Shown one piece after another: positions 7,842 to 16,710 of a DNA stretch of 64,000 nucleotides. How positions within the stretch are numbered: position 1 is the stretch's first letter; each line of letters begins with the position of its first letter. The notes beneath the pieces are model-generated. The model had not been told where the DNA came from, did not search any database, and saw only the letters and a list, made by a program, of their open reading frames with translations. A program made the translations under genes and the position numbers. Source of the DNA: Caulobacter sp. (GTDB lineage Bacteria; Pseudomonadota; Alphaproteobacteria; Caulobacterales; Caulobacteraceae); assembly GCA_029866155.1 (NCBI GenBank), contig JARWZW010000072.1, forward strand, positions 42,674-106,673, read 5' to 3'.

Positions 7842-10800
7842 TCATGCAGGTCCGGGCGACCGTTCCGGCCATTGGGCCAGCAGCTTGCCGCGTTCTTTTT
7901 CGGCAAGGCCGACACTGGCGTCCTTGACATGGCCAAAGCCGCGAATGGCCTGGGGCAGGCTGGCGATCCTGAGCGCGAGCGCATGGGTCTCGCCGGACAG
8001 GCCTGACAGGATACGGTCCAGATCAACCTCATACTGCCGGATCAGGGACCGCTCCATCCGTCGCTCGGCCGTTCGGCCAAACAGGTCCAGCGGTCCGCCA
8101 CGAAGGCTCTTCATCCGGGCCAGGACCGGCATGACCGTGGTCAGCATCCAGCCGCCCAGGGCGATCTTGCGAGGCTTGCCGTCGGCGCCCTTGGGCGCGA
8201 TCAGCGGCGGCGACATCCAGACCTTCGCCTTGCCGCCCTTGAAGGTGCGGGCCAGTTCCTGCGCAAAGCGGCCGTCGGTATAGAGTCGGGCCACCTCATA
8301 CTCGTCCTTGTAGGCCATCAGCTTGTAGAGATTGATGGCGACGGCGCGGGTCAGGCCGTCGCCGCCGGCCAGGGCCTGTTCAGCAGTCTGGGTCCGCGCC
8401 ACAAGCGCCGCATAGCGGTCGGCATAGGCCTGATCCTGATACCCGACGAGCTCCGAGGTGCGATGAGCGATCAGCTCGGCCAGGGGCATGGTCTCCGGGG
8501 TGGGCGTCTGGTCCTCCGGCAGGCCCTTGAAATCCGGGTCCACCGCCGCCTTGCGCCCGACCTCGAAGGCCTGGAGATTGGCGTCAGCATCCACGCCGTT
8601 CAGCCGGATTGCCCGGTACAGGGCCCGGCTGGAAACCGGGATCACCCCGCGCTGCCAGGCAAAGCCCAGCATGATCATGTTGGCATAGATCTCGTCGCCC
8701 AGTTTGGACTGCGAAAGCGCCTGTGACGGACAGGCCTGATAGTCCTTCGTCGCCCCCCTGATGCGCCGCGCCATGCCGGCCGTGTCGTAGCGGACATCGC
8801 GATTGCTGACGAAGTCGGCCGTTGGCGAGAAGTCGGCATTGCCGAAGGCCACGGTTCGCTGCTTGGAAAACAGCGCCAGGGCCTCGGGACTGGCGGCCAC
8901 CATCAGGTCGCAGGCGATCAGCACATCGGCGCTGGCGGCCGGGATCCGCCCGCCAACGACGGAGGCTTCGTCCTCGCCGATCTTGACGTGGCTGAAGACC
9001 GATCCGCCCTTCTGGGCCAGGCCGGTCATGTCGACCACGCTGGCCGAGCGGCCATCCACATGGGCGGCCATGGCGAGGATGGAGGCGACCGTGGTGACGC
9101 CGGTGCCGCCGATCCCGGTGAACAAAATCCGACGAACCCCCTCAATGGTCTCGAACTGCGGCAGGGGCGTGGAATCGGCGGTCAGGGCCGGCATGCGCTT
9201 GCCCTGGGGATTCTCGGCGCCTTCCAGGGTGATGAAGCTGGGGCAGAAACCGTCGACGCAGCTGTAATCCTGATTGCAGCTGGACTGGTTGACCTGTCGC
9301 TTGCGGCCAAACTCTGTGTTCAGCGGCTCGATGGAGACACAGTTGGACTTGGCGGAACAGTCGCCGCAGCCCTCGCAGACAAGGGGATTGATGAAGACCC
9401 GGCTGGTGGCCTTGGCCATGGTTCCGCGCTTGCGCCGGCGGCGCTTTTCCGTGGCGCAGGTCTGGTCATAGAGCAGCACCGTGACGCCCGGGGTTTCCCG
9501 CAGCATCTTCTGGACGCTCATCAGGTCCTTGCGGGGAAACACCTCGACCCCTGGCGCCAGGTCGGTGACCCCGGCATAGCGCTCCAGGTCGTCCACCACC
9601 ACCACGGTGCGGGCGACCCCTTCGCTGGCCAGCTGGCGGGTGATCTGGGCGGGCGTGAACCCGCTCTCGGCGGTCTGGCCGCCGGTCATGGCCACGGCGT
9701 CGTTGAACAGCAGCTTGTAGGTGATGTTGGCCCGGGCGGCGATCGCCCCGCGAATGGCCAGGGAGCCGGAGTGGTTGTAGGTGCCGTCCCCCAGGTTCTG
9801 GAAGACATGCTTTTCCGAGGTAAAGGGCGCCGCCCCGACCCAGGTCAGGCCCTCGCCGCCCATATGGGTGTTCAGGTCTGTATTGGGATCGTTGAAGCCG
9901 GCCATGTAGTGGCAGCCGATGCCGGCCAGGGCGCGGCTTCCCTCAGGCACCCGGGTCGAGGTGTTGTGGGGACAGCCCGAACAGAAGAAGGGCTTGCGCA
10001 ACTGGTCGGAGGCCAGGCTGACAGCGGCGACGCCGGCCGCCGAGACCCGGTCCAGATAGGCCTGGGCCCGCTCCCGATGGGGACCGGCCGGCAGGCGGCT
10101 ATAGAGGTCCAGGGCGATGGCGGCGACCGACAGGGAGCCGGTGTCCTCCATCAGGGTATGGCCCTGCTCATCCCGCTTGCCAATGATCTGCGGTCTGGCA
10201 TGGGCGGGCAGATCATAGAGGGCGGCGCGGGCCTGGGGCTCGATCAGGGCCCGCTTGTGCTCGATGACCATCAGGGTCTCGAGCCCGGCCGCAAAGGACC
10301 GGAGCCCCTGAGGCTCCAGCGGCCAGGGCATGCCCACCTTGTAGATGGAAACCCCAAGGCTGGCGGCCTCCTCCAGGGAGATGCCCATGGCGCTGAAGGC
10401 CTCAAGCACGTCCTTGTAGGCCTGCCCCTGGCAGACGATCCCCAGACGCGGGCGGTGGGAGGCCAGGACCACCCGGTCGATACCGTTGGCCCGGGCAAAG
10501 GCCATGGCGGCCGGGAGCTTGTGGTTCCTCAGCCGCAGCTCCTTGTCCAGCGGCTGGTCCTTGGTCCGGATATGCAGACCGCCGGGCGGCATGGCGAAAT
10601 CAGGCAATACAAGACTGTGACGATCCAGGGAGACGTCGATGGTCACGCCGCTGTCCATGGTGTCGGCCAGGGCGATCAGGCCGATCCACAGGCCCGAGAA
10701 GCGCGACATCGACAGCCCGAGAAGCCCGTAGTCGAGAACCTCCTGAACATCGGCCGGCGACAGGACCGGCATCTCGAAGTCCTGAAAGGCGAATTCCGAC

Positions 10801-11273
10801 TGCGAAGGCAGGGTCGAGGACTTGCAGTTGTGGTCATCGCCGGCCACGGCCAGGACGCCGCCCTTTGGCATGACACCGGCGAAATTGGCGTGCTTGAAGA
10901 CATCGCCGGTCCGGTCGACGCCAGGCGCCTTGCCGTACCACATGGAAAAGACGCCATCATACAGGGCGCCGGGGAACAGGTTGGCCTGCTGGCTTCCCCA
11001 GACCGCGGTGGCGGCCAGGTCTTCGTTGAGCCCTTCCTGAAAGACCACATCATGGGCTTTCAGCAGCTTTCCGGCCCGGGCCGCCTGCTGGTCCAGCCCC
11101 CCCAGGGGAGAGCCCCGATAGCCCGAAACATAGCCTGCCGTTTTCATGTCGGCGCGGGCGTCGAGGCGCTTGCGATCCAGCATGACGCGGATCAGCGCCT
11201 GGACTCCGGTGATGTAGGCTCGACCGTCTTCGAGAAGATATTTGTCGTCGAGCGTCACTTCTGAGTGCCGCAT
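7842..11273 (-). CDS. Indolepyruvate ferredoxin oxidoreductase, fused alpha/beta type
   Basis: A 1,143-residue fusion that oxidatively decarboxylates aryl- or branched-chain 2-oxo acids to acyl-CoA, passing electrons to ferredoxin or flavodoxin. Order: pyrimidine-binding and N-terminal domains (GYVSGYRGSPLGGLD), a thiamine-diphosphate domain (GGEGLTWVGAAPF, GDGTYNHSGSLAIRGAIA), iron-sulfur cysteines (CEGCGDCSAKSNC and CNQDYSCVDGFCPSF), then a gamma domain starting LFTGIGGTGVTTVASI. Length is normal for the family. A Lrp/AsnC regulator is transcribed divergently from the same intergenic region, the usual pairing for this enzyme, implying amino-acid-responsive control. Confidence 0.92.
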   Translation of the reverse strand: MRHSEVTLDDKYLLEDGRAYITGVQALIRVMLDRKRLDARADMKTAGYVSGYRGSPLGGLDQQAARAGKLLKAHDVVFQEGLNEDLAATAVWGSQQANLFPGALYDGVFSMWYGKAPGVDRTGDVFKHANFAGVMPKGGVLAVAGDDHNCKSSTLPSQSEFAFQDFEMPVLSPADVQEVLDYGLLGLSMSRFSGLWIGLIALADTMDSGVTIDVSLDRHSLVLPDFAMPPGGLHIRTKDQPLDKELRLRNHKLPAAMAFARANGIDRVVLASHRPRLGIVCQGQAYKDVLEAFSAMGISLEEAASLGVSIYKVGMPWPLEPQGLRSFAAGLETLMVIEHKRALIEPQARAALYDLPAHARPQIIGKRDEQGHTLMEDTGSLSVAAIALDLYSRLPAGPHRERAQAYLDRVSAAGVAAVSLASDQLRKPFFCSGCPHNTSTRVPEGSRALAGIGCHYMAGFNDPNTDLNTHMGGEGLTWVGAAPFTSEKHVFQNLGDGTYNHSGSLAIRGAIAARANITYKLLFNDAVAMTGGQTAESGFTPAQITRQLASEGVARTVVVVDDLERYAGVTDLAPGVEVFPRKDLMSVQKMLRETPGVTVLLYDQTCATEKRRRRKRGTMAKATSRVFINPLVCEGCGDCSAKSNCVSIEPLNTEFGRKRQVNQSSCNQDYSCVDGFCPSFITLEGAENPQGKRMPALTADSTPLPQFETIEGVRRILFTGIGGTGVTTVASILAMAAHVDGRSASVVDMTGLAQKGGSVFSHVKIGEDEASVVGGRIPAASADVLIACDLMVAASPEALALFSKQRTVAFGNADFSPTADFVSNRDVRYDTAGMARRIRGATKDYQACPSQALSQSKLGDEIYANMIMLGFAWQRGVIPVSSRALYRAIRLNGVDADANLQAFEVGRKAAVDPDFKGLPEDQTPTPETMPLAELIAHRTSELVGYQDQAYADRYAALVARTQTAEQALAGGDGLTRAVAINLYKLMAYKDEYEVARLYTDGRFAQELARTFKGGKAKVWMSPPLIAPKGADGKPRKIALGGWMLTTVMPVLARMKSLRGGPLDLFGRTAERRMERSLIRQYEVDLDRILSGLSGETHALALRIASLPQAIRGFGHVKDASVGLAEKERGKLLAQWPERSPGPA

Positions 11274-11391
11274 TGAAAAATCTTTCCTTCCCGAATGGCT
11301 CCCCGACTTGCAAGATCATCTAAGTATGGGGAAAATGTTTGCCAAAGCCATGCCTGACTATGGGCATCACTCGGCAAGATCGCGGCCGTTT

Positions 11392-11913
11392 ATGGCACTT
11401 TCGGGGGAACAAAGTTTGTCAGAGACGCTCGACGCTGTTGACGCAAAGATTCTGGATTTGATCCAGCACGACGCCGGGCTGTCGGTCGCCGAGATCGCCG
11501 AGCGGGTCGGGCTGTCTTCCAGCCCCTGCTGGCGCCGGATCAAGCGCCTCGAGGATGCTGGCGTAATCCAGCGGCGAGTGACCATTCTGGACCGCGAACT
11601 GCTGGGTCTGGGCTTCGAGGTCTACTGCACCGTCAAGCTCTCCCTGCCGACCAAGGAAAACCTCGAAAAGTTCGAGGCGGCGGTCACCAAATGGGCCGAG
11701 GTCGTGCAATGCGCGACCGTGACCGGGGCCGCCGACTATGAACTGCGCATTGTCACCCGGGACATGCATGCCTTTGACGACTTCCTGAGGGACAAGATCC
11801 TGTCCCTTGGCCTGGTGTCCAACATCGAAAGCCGGATCGTCATCCGGGGCGTGAAGAACTCCACCGCCGTGCCTCTGGGTCTGGTCAGCCCCTATGTCAG
11901 TCCTCACGGATAG
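11392..11913 (+). CDS. Lrp/AsnC family transcriptional regulator
   Basis: An amino-acid-responsive DNA-binding protein: N-terminal winged helix (LDAVDAKILDLIQHDAGLSV, LSSSPCWRRIKRLEDAGVI) followed by a RAM/AsnC ligand-binding domain with VTGAADYELRIV. Divergent from the indolepyruvate oxidoreductase gene, which it most likely controls together with itself. The start is uncertain. The ATG at 11392 has no ribosome-binding site, whereas a TTG at 11416 sits six bases after GGGGGAA and would give a start typical for the family (SETLDAVDAKI). The frame is open further upstream to 11242, but that would run into the neighbouring gene. Confidence 0.88.
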   Translation: MALSGEQSLSETLDAVDAKILDLIQHDAGLSVAEIAERVGLSSSPCWRRIKRLEDAGVIQRRVTILDRELLGLGFEVYCTVKLSLPTKENLEKFEAAVTKWAEVVQCATVTGAADYELRIVTRDMHAFDDFLRDKILSLGLVSNIESRIVIRGVKNSTAVPLGLVSPYVSPHG

Positions 11914-11985
11914 GCCGCCAGGCGGCCGTCGGCCGTTGGCCCGCCCTCATTGCGTGGGGTAGGGTTGGGCCCGGAGCGCGGACTC

Positions 11986-13269
11986 ATGCGAAATCTACTG
12001 TTCCTGACGGCTGCGGTGCTCTGTCTCGGGGCGGCGACTGGTGATTCGGGCGAATCGGATCTCCAGGCCTTCAACCGCCTTCGTCAGGCGGCGGCGGACA
12101 GTCTTGCCTCGGGCGACGTGGCGGGCGCCGAGCAACAGCTGGAAGCAGCCCTCGTGCTCTATCCCCGCTCACCGGGCACATTGCTGCGACTGGCCAGGAC
12201 CGAAGCCCTCGCTGGAAAGGCGGGCGAGGCCATCGCCCATCTGTCGGACTATGCGGATCTCGGGCTGACCTGGGATCTTGCCGGGGACGCCGCATTCCGG
12301 AAGCTCGCAGATCATCCAGGCTCCGCCCCCCTGAGGGCGAGGATCGAGGACAATGGCCGGCCGGTCGGCGCCGCCAGCCTGTCGGGGCTGCTGGCCCCCT
12401 CGGAAGGCGTGATCGAGGGCCTGGCCTGGGATGGTCGGGCCTGGCTGGTCAGCGGGGTGACGAGCCGCACCCTCTATCGCCTCGGGCAAAAGGGACTGGA
12501 GCCCATGACCCGGCCCGACGCCGAAACGGGCGCCCTGTTCGGCATCGTCGCCGATCCTGTAGTCGGACGCGTCTGGGCGGCGGAGGCTTGGGGGGTCCAG
12601 GTTCCGGGGTCCAGCGGGCCTACCCGCACCGGAATCGTGGCCTTCAGCCTGAAGACAGGACAGGTGCTCTCCCGACATCCCGCGCCAGACGACGGCGTGG
12701 CGCGACAGTTGGGCGATGTCGCCCTGTCGCCGGCAGGGGTGCTCTACGCCACCGACAGCCGGGGCGCGGCGCTGTACCGGCTGCCGTCCATGGGCGGAGC
12801 CCTGCAGAAGGTGGCGCAGTTTGACGATCTGGGCTCGCCCCAGGGCATGGCCTTCTGCAGCGAGGAGCGAATGATCCTCGCGGACTACAGCACGGGGCTG
12901 CATGTCATCGATCTGCGCACCGGCCGGTCAGAAAGGCTGGAGGGCGTGAAGGCGGCCCTGGCCGGGGTCGATGGCCTCGGACGACTGTACCAGGAACCGG
13001 ACGGCGCCCTGATCCTGGCCATGACCCAGAACGGAGTCTCGCCGGAACGGGTCCTGAAGGTCCGGATCGATCCAACCTGCCGTCGGCTGGAAGCCGTGAC
13101 CGTGATGGCCGCCGGACCAGATCTCCAGGACATGACCTTGCTGGCGAGCCGGAACGACCGGCTCTTCGTCATTTCTGCCAGCGGCTGGAGCCTGGACCCG
13201 GAGGCGCCGCCCCGGGATCGCCCGTCGCCGCGCCTGATGTCCCTTGCCCTTTCCGGAGACCCGCCATGA
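11986..13269 (+). CDS. Secreted TPR/beta-propeller-like protein
   Basis: A 427-residue protein with an N-terminal signal peptide (MRNLLFLTAAVLCLGAA). Residues ~20-110 resemble a TPR segment (AGAEQQLEAAL, SPGTLLRLARTEALAGKAGE). The rest has propeller-like repeats (EGLAWDGRAWLVSG, FGIVADPVVGRVWAAEAWG, LSPAGVLYATDSRGAALYRL) reminiscent of SMP-30/NHL proteins. Its role is unknown; a periplasmic binding or sensing function is a guess. Its stop overlaps the pirin start (ATGA), so both are made from one message. Confidence 0.68.
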   Translation: MRNLLFLTAAVLCLGAATGDSGESDLQAFNRLRQAAADSLASGDVAGAEQQLEAALVLYPRSPGTLLRLARTEALAGKAGEAIAHLSDYADLGLTWDLAGDAAFRKLADHPGSAPLRARIEDNGRPVGAASLSGLLAPSEGVIEGLAWDGRAWLVSGVTSRTLYRLGQKGLEPMTRPDAETGALFGIVADPVVGRVWAAEAWGVQVPGSSGPTRTGIVAFSLKTGQVLSRHPAPDDGVARQLGDVALSPAGVLYATDSRGAALYRLPSMGGALQKVAQFDDLGSPQGMAFCSEERMILADYSTGLHVIDLRTGRSERLEGVKAALAGVDGLGRLYQEPDGALILAMTQNGVSPERVLKVRIDPTCRRLEAVTVMAAGPDLQDMTLLASRNDRLFVISASGWSLDPEAPPRDRPSPRLMSLALSGDPP

Positions 13270-14126
13270 TCCAGCTCATCATCGACCAGCGGCGCAAGGA
13301 CCTTGGCGGCTTCGAGGTCGGCCGGGTCCTGCCCTATGCCCCCCACCGGATGGTGGGCCCCTTCATCTTCTTTGACCATATGGGTCCCGCCAGCTTCCAG
13401 CCGGGCTTTGCCCGCAGCGTCGATGTGCGTCCCCACCCCCATATCGGCCTGTCCACCCTGTCCTATCTGTTCAAGGGCGAGATGACCCATCGGGACAGCG
13501 TCGGCTCGGAGATCGCGATCCGGCCTGGCGAGGTCAACTGGATGACGGCAGGCCGGGGCATAACACATTCCGAACGGTTCGAGACGCTCCGGGCCAGGGG
13601 CGGCGTCCTGGACGGAATCCAGACCTGGCTGGCCCTGCCGGTCGAGCATGAGGAAACCGAGCCGGCCTTTTCCCACCATGCCGGAGACGATCTGCCCTTC
13701 TACCAGGGCGATGGGCAGACGGCCCGGCTGATCGCCGGCAAGGCCTTCGGGGCCGAAGCCCGGGTCCCGGTCTTCTCACCCCTCTTCTATGTGCATTGGG
13801 AACTGGCGACCGGCGTCAGGACGGGCCTGCCGGCGGAGTATCCGGAGCGTGCCGCCTATGTCGCCCGGGGACGGATCGAGATTGACGGCCAGGAGATCCG
13901 GTCCGGGCAGATGGCGGTGCTGGCGCCCGGCCAGACCGTGGGAGTAACCGCCCTGGAGCCGTCCAGCGTCATGCTGCTGGGCGGCGAGCCCGTCGGGCCG
14001 CGCTTCATCGACTGGAATTTTGTCTCTTCCTCGAAGGACCGGATCGAACAGGCCAAGGCCGACTGGCGGGCGGGACGGATGAAACTGCCTGACCTCGACC
14101 ATGACGAGTTCATCCCCCTGGCCTGA
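13266..14126 (+). CDS. Pirin family protein
   Basis: A 286-residue bicupin. Metal-ligand motifs of pirins are present: VRPHPHIGLSTLSYL, EMTHRDS and AGRGITHSE, with the C-terminal cupin ending in EFIPLA. Bacterial pirins bind Fe or other metals; some show quercetinase activity and others modulate metabolic enzymes, and which applies here cannot be read from sequence. It is translationally coupled (ATGA overlap) to the secreted propeller-like protein upstream. Confidence 0.9.
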   Translation: MIQLIIDQRRKDLGGFEVGRVLPYAPHRMVGPFIFFDHMGPASFQPGFARSVDVRPHPHIGLSTLSYLFKGEMTHRDSVGSEIAIRPGEVNWMTAGRGITHSERFETLRARGGVLDGIQTWLALPVEHEETEPAFSHHAGDDLPFYQGDGQTARLIAGKAFGAEARVPVFSPLFYVHWELATGVRTGLPAEYPERAAYVARGRIEIDGQEIRSGQMAVLAPGQTVGVTALEPSSVMLLGGEPVGPRFIDWNFVSSSKDRIEQAKADWRAGRMKLPDLDHDEFIPLA

Positions 14127-14187
14127 TCACAGGCATCCGCCTGGCTCCGGTCCAGCCAAAGGCCTTGCCGTCGTCATTGTTGCGAGT

Positions 14188-14207
14188 CATTCTCAATTAA
14201 GAGAATG
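14188..14207. promoter_or_regulatory. Fur/iron-box-like palindrome
   Basis: CATTCTC (14188-14194), AATTAA, GAGAATG (14201-14207): a perfect 7-bp inverted repeat. With the preceding TGCGAGT it resembles Fur/iron boxes of the TGCGANTCATTCTCA kind. It lies 9 bases before the ATG of the 53-codon gene at 14217, ending next to its ribosome-binding site, so a bound repressor would block expression. Assignment to Fur is inference. Confidence 0.5.
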
Positions 14208-14216
14208 GAGTCCGAC

Positions 14217-14378
14217 ATGATCGTGCAACTACCCGGAACCCGCCTGATCGCCAGGTTGCTGACCCCGGCCACGCGGGAGCCAGCCCCTTGCGACTGGCTT
14301 CTATTTGGTCCGGACCACCCCGACGTGGTGACTCCAGCCGTCCCCGAGCCGGACATTCAATGGCTGGCCGCAGAGTGA
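14217..14378 (+). CDS. Small hypothetical protein, possibly iron-regulated
   Basis: A 53-codon reading frame starting MIVQLPGTRLIARLLTPA and ending IQWLAAE. GGAG at 14207-14210 stands six bases before the ATG, and the iron-box-like palindrome at 14188-14207 sits directly upstream, which is the main reason to believe the gene. It has a single Cys (residue 25), several Pro and no membrane segment. It does not match HemP, the small protein usually found behind such a box. The stop lies next to the convergent pgsA stop (14379). No function can be given. Confidence 0.5.
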   Translation: MIVQLPGTRLIARLLTPATREPAPCDWLLFGPDHPDVVTPAVPEPDIQWLAAE

Positions 14379-14954
14379 TCAGCCGGCGGCGATCAGGGCC
14401 TTGCGGGCGGAAAGGCCGTACTCGACGCCCGTCCAGACCGTGGCGATTGCCGCCAGCCAGAGCGCAAGGTCGATGCCCAGACTGACCTCCACGCCCAGCC
14501 AGGGCGGCGAGGCCAGCCGCAGAATCGCCGCCGACAGGGCCAGCAGTTGCAGGGTCGTCTTGGCCTTGGCCAGGAAGGTCACGGGCAGGCGCAGTCCACG
14601 GGGCGCCAGAACCTCGCGCAGGGCGCTGATGGCGAATTCCCGGAACAGCACCAAGCCGCCGGTCAGGGCTGCGACCTGGTCGCCATTGATCGCCAGGCCC
14701 ACCACGGCCCCCGCCACAAGCACCTTGTCGGCAATGGGATCCAGAATGGCGCCGGCCAGGCTTTCGGCCTGCCATCGGCGGGCCAGCCAGCCATCCAGAA
14801 AGTCGGTGACGGCCGCCAGACCAAAGCCCCAGAAGGCGAACCAGAGCAGATCAGAGGCTTCACAGAGTCCGTTCGCCGCGGCGGCCAGCGCCCCGAACAC
14901 AGCCAGGGTGAGGACCAGACGGGCCAGGGTAATGAGGTTGGGGATCGCCTTCAT
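14379..14954 (-). CDS. pgsA: CDP-diacylglycerol--glycerol-3-phosphate 3-phosphatidyltransferase
   Basis: Inner-membrane enzyme that makes phosphatidylglycerophosphate, the first committed step to phosphatidylglycerol and cardiolipin. The CDP-alcohol phosphotransferase motif D-G-x2-A-R-x8-G-x3-D-x3-D is present as DGWLARRWQAESLAG followed by AILDPIADK. Length (191 residues) and start (MKAIPNLITLARLVLT) are typical for PgsA, with about four to five hydrophobic segments. Confidence 0.92.
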   Translation of the reverse strand: MKAIPNLITLARLVLTLAVFGALAAAANGLCEASDLLWFAFWGFGLAAVTDFLDGWLARRWQAESLAGAILDPIADKVLVAGAVVGLAINGDQVAALTGGLVLFREFAISALREVLAPRGLRLPVTFLAKAKTTLQLLALSAAILRLASPPWLGVEVSLGIDLALWLAAIATVWTGVEYGLSARKALIAAG

Positions 14955-15126
14955 GCCCGACCTATAGAGCGTCGCGTCGAAAGCTGGCTACCGGCTTTTG
15001 GCAAGAGACGCCGCAGAGGCTGATATCGAGAGCGAGGCGGGTGATCTCGCATCACACAGCTCGCTTCAGCCGCCCTGCGCCGCCAGATCGCGACGGCAGG
15101 GTCGGCCCTTCGGGTTCAGATGAAAA

Positions 15127-15825
15127 TCAGAAGATGAACTGGTCTATGTAGCCTGTCCGCTCGCCCATGGCCTGGATCACCATGTCGGCCTTGCCGTCGT
15201 TGTCCAGGTCGATCCGGAACGTCGTGCGGTCGGCCACGGCGTCATAGCTGCCGATGACCGTGCCTTCGACCCCCAGGGAAATCCGCGACAGGTCGATCAG
15301 ATCGGTCTCTCCCAGATCCGTGATCAGGTCCGGAGCCCCGCGGGTCGCATCCGTCCTCTCCAGATACACGAACCGGTCGGCGCCATCGCCGCCCGTCAGG
15401 TTGTCGCGCCCCGCGCCGCCGATGAGGCTGTCGTCCCCGGCGCCCCCATTGAGCGAGTCCTTGCTGCCGAAGCCCATCAGGACGTCACCGAACTCGGAAC
15501 CGATGATCTGGTCCTTGCCATTGAAGAACAGCTTGAGCAGTTCGACGGGATCCGAACTGTTCGCCATCACCCTCTCCAGGTCGACACTGAGCTTCGAAAC
15601 CGTGAACTTGGGATCCTCCGATTGGAATGCGGTGAAGCCGCTGACGACACCGGTAAAACCCTTGCCGGGCTTGAAGCCGAGGCCTTCGCCAAAGACCGAG
15701 GTGGCATACTCGCCGGAAACGAGCGTGATCTCTGTCGGCGTGGAGTTGACGACAACGGCGTTCAGCCAGACCGAGATACTGATGCCGGAATAGTCGACGG
15801 CGGTGTGAAAGACGACCTTGGCCAT
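15127..15825 (-). CDS. Small RTX calcium-binding protein, copy 1
   Basis: 232 residues, paralogous to the next gene upstream. Residues ~1-115 are a non-RTX domain beginning MAKVVFHTAVDYSG; residues ~115-155 hold RTX nonapeptides (NGGAGDDSLIGGAGRDNL); the tail has DLITDLGETDLIDLS and an EF-hand-like IDLDNDGKADMVIQAMG. No N-terminal signal peptide, as expected for type I secretion through a C-terminal signal, but no ABC exporter is encoded nearby. GGGAG before the ATG is a good ribosome-binding site. Likely an extracellular calcium-binding protein; its activity is unknown. Confidence 0.72.
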   Translation of the reverse strand: MAKVVFHTAVDYSGISISVWLNAVVVNSTPTEITLVSGEYATSVFGEGLGFKPGKGFTGVVSGFTAFQSEDPKFTVSKLSVDLERVMANSSDPVELLKLFFNGKDQIIGSEFGDVLMGFGSKDSLNGGAGDDSLIGGAGRDNLTGGDGADRFVYLERTDATRGAPDLITDLGETDLIDLSRISLGVEGTVIGSYDAVADRTTFRIDLDNDGKADMVIQAMGERTGYIDQFIF

Positions 15826-16017
15826 GGGGCTCCCTTACGCATTTTCTGGACAGGGCGGATGGACCCACTGCCTATACCTATCGTCACCGAACGCCGTCGT
15901 GCAGGTCTGAAGCGAACACAATGAGCCCATCGCCTTGCGGGCTCGATGGCCACAAAGTCCGCGGCCGCAGCCGGACCGGCCGCCAGAAGACCTTGCGACC
16001 GCTTCGCCCAGAGGGAT

Positions 16018-16710
16018 TCAGATCAGGAAATTATTGAAATCCGTGTGGTTTCCAGTCGCCTGGATCAGCATCTCGGCATTGCCGTCGCCATCGACATCGA
16101 TCTTGAAACTGGTGAGATCCGAACTGGCGCTATAGCTCGACGTGACATCGCCCTGCACGCCCAGCAGGCTGAGGTTGATGTTATCGGTATTGTCCAGGTC
16201 CGTGATCAGGTCAGGCGCCGCCTTGGTCGAGTCCGAGGCGGCCAGGTAGAGGAAACTGTCGGATTCCACGCCGCCGGTCAGGATGTCACGGTCGGCCCCG
16301 CCGATCAGGACATCCGAGCCCTTGCCAGCGATAATGGTGTCCTTTCCGCCGAAGCCGGACAGCACATCATCAAACTTCGAGCCCGTGAAACTGTCTGCGC
16401 CCCCGAAGAAATCATTGAGCAGAGCCTCGGGATCATCCTTGTGGTCGAGCAGCACATCCAGGGCGACATTGATCTTCTTGGCCGAAAACAGCAGGACGCC
16501 GTCATAGGCGGCATCGATACCCTGGACAGTGCCCGTATAGTTATCAGTGAAGAAATTGTAGCCCATTCCCGTTCCGAAGACAGTGGCGGAAAAGAGCCCT
16601 GAACTCAAACGTACCTGGCTGGAAGAAAAGGAATCCACATCACCGCCCACAAACTGGGTCAGGTCGATATTGGAGATGTCGAAGGCCTGCTTGAACACAA
16701 CCTTGGTCAT
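16018..16710 (-). CDS. Small RTX calcium-binding protein, copy 2
   Basis: 230 residues with the same plan as the gene at 15127-15825: a shared N-terminal domain (MTKVVFKQAFDISNIDL), a short RTX stretch (GGKDTIIAGKGSDVLIGGAD), the closing DLITDLDNTDNINLS block and the calcium-loop-like IDVDGDGNAEM. The two paralogues are only moderately similar, with the ends best kept. It appears more AT-rich than its neighbours, perhaps from separate acquisition. AAGGA precedes the ATG. Same strand, 192 bases upstream of copy 1. Confidence 0.72.
   Translation of the reverse strand: MTKVVFKQAFDISNIDLTQFVGGDVDSFSSSQVRLSSGLFSATVFGTGMGYNFFTDNYTGTVQGIDAAYDGVLLFSAKKINVALDVLLDHKDDPEALLNDFFGGADSFTGSKFDDVLSGFGGKDTIIAGKGSDVLIGGADRDILTGGVESDSFLYLAASDSTKAAPDLITDLDNTDNINLSLLGVQGDVTSSYSASSDLTSFKIDVDGDGNAEMLIQATGNHTDFNNFLI

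Noticed and set aside
8988..11264. A 758-codon plus-strand open frame opposite the indolepyruvate oxidoreductase gene
   Set aside because: It is the antisense shadow of a clear GC-rich gene; its translation is rich in Gly, Gln, Asp and His without any domain.
11950..11985. Upstream alternative start for the secreted propeller-like protein
   Set aside because: It would place residues before the signal peptide; the ATG at 11986 puts the signal at the N-terminus.
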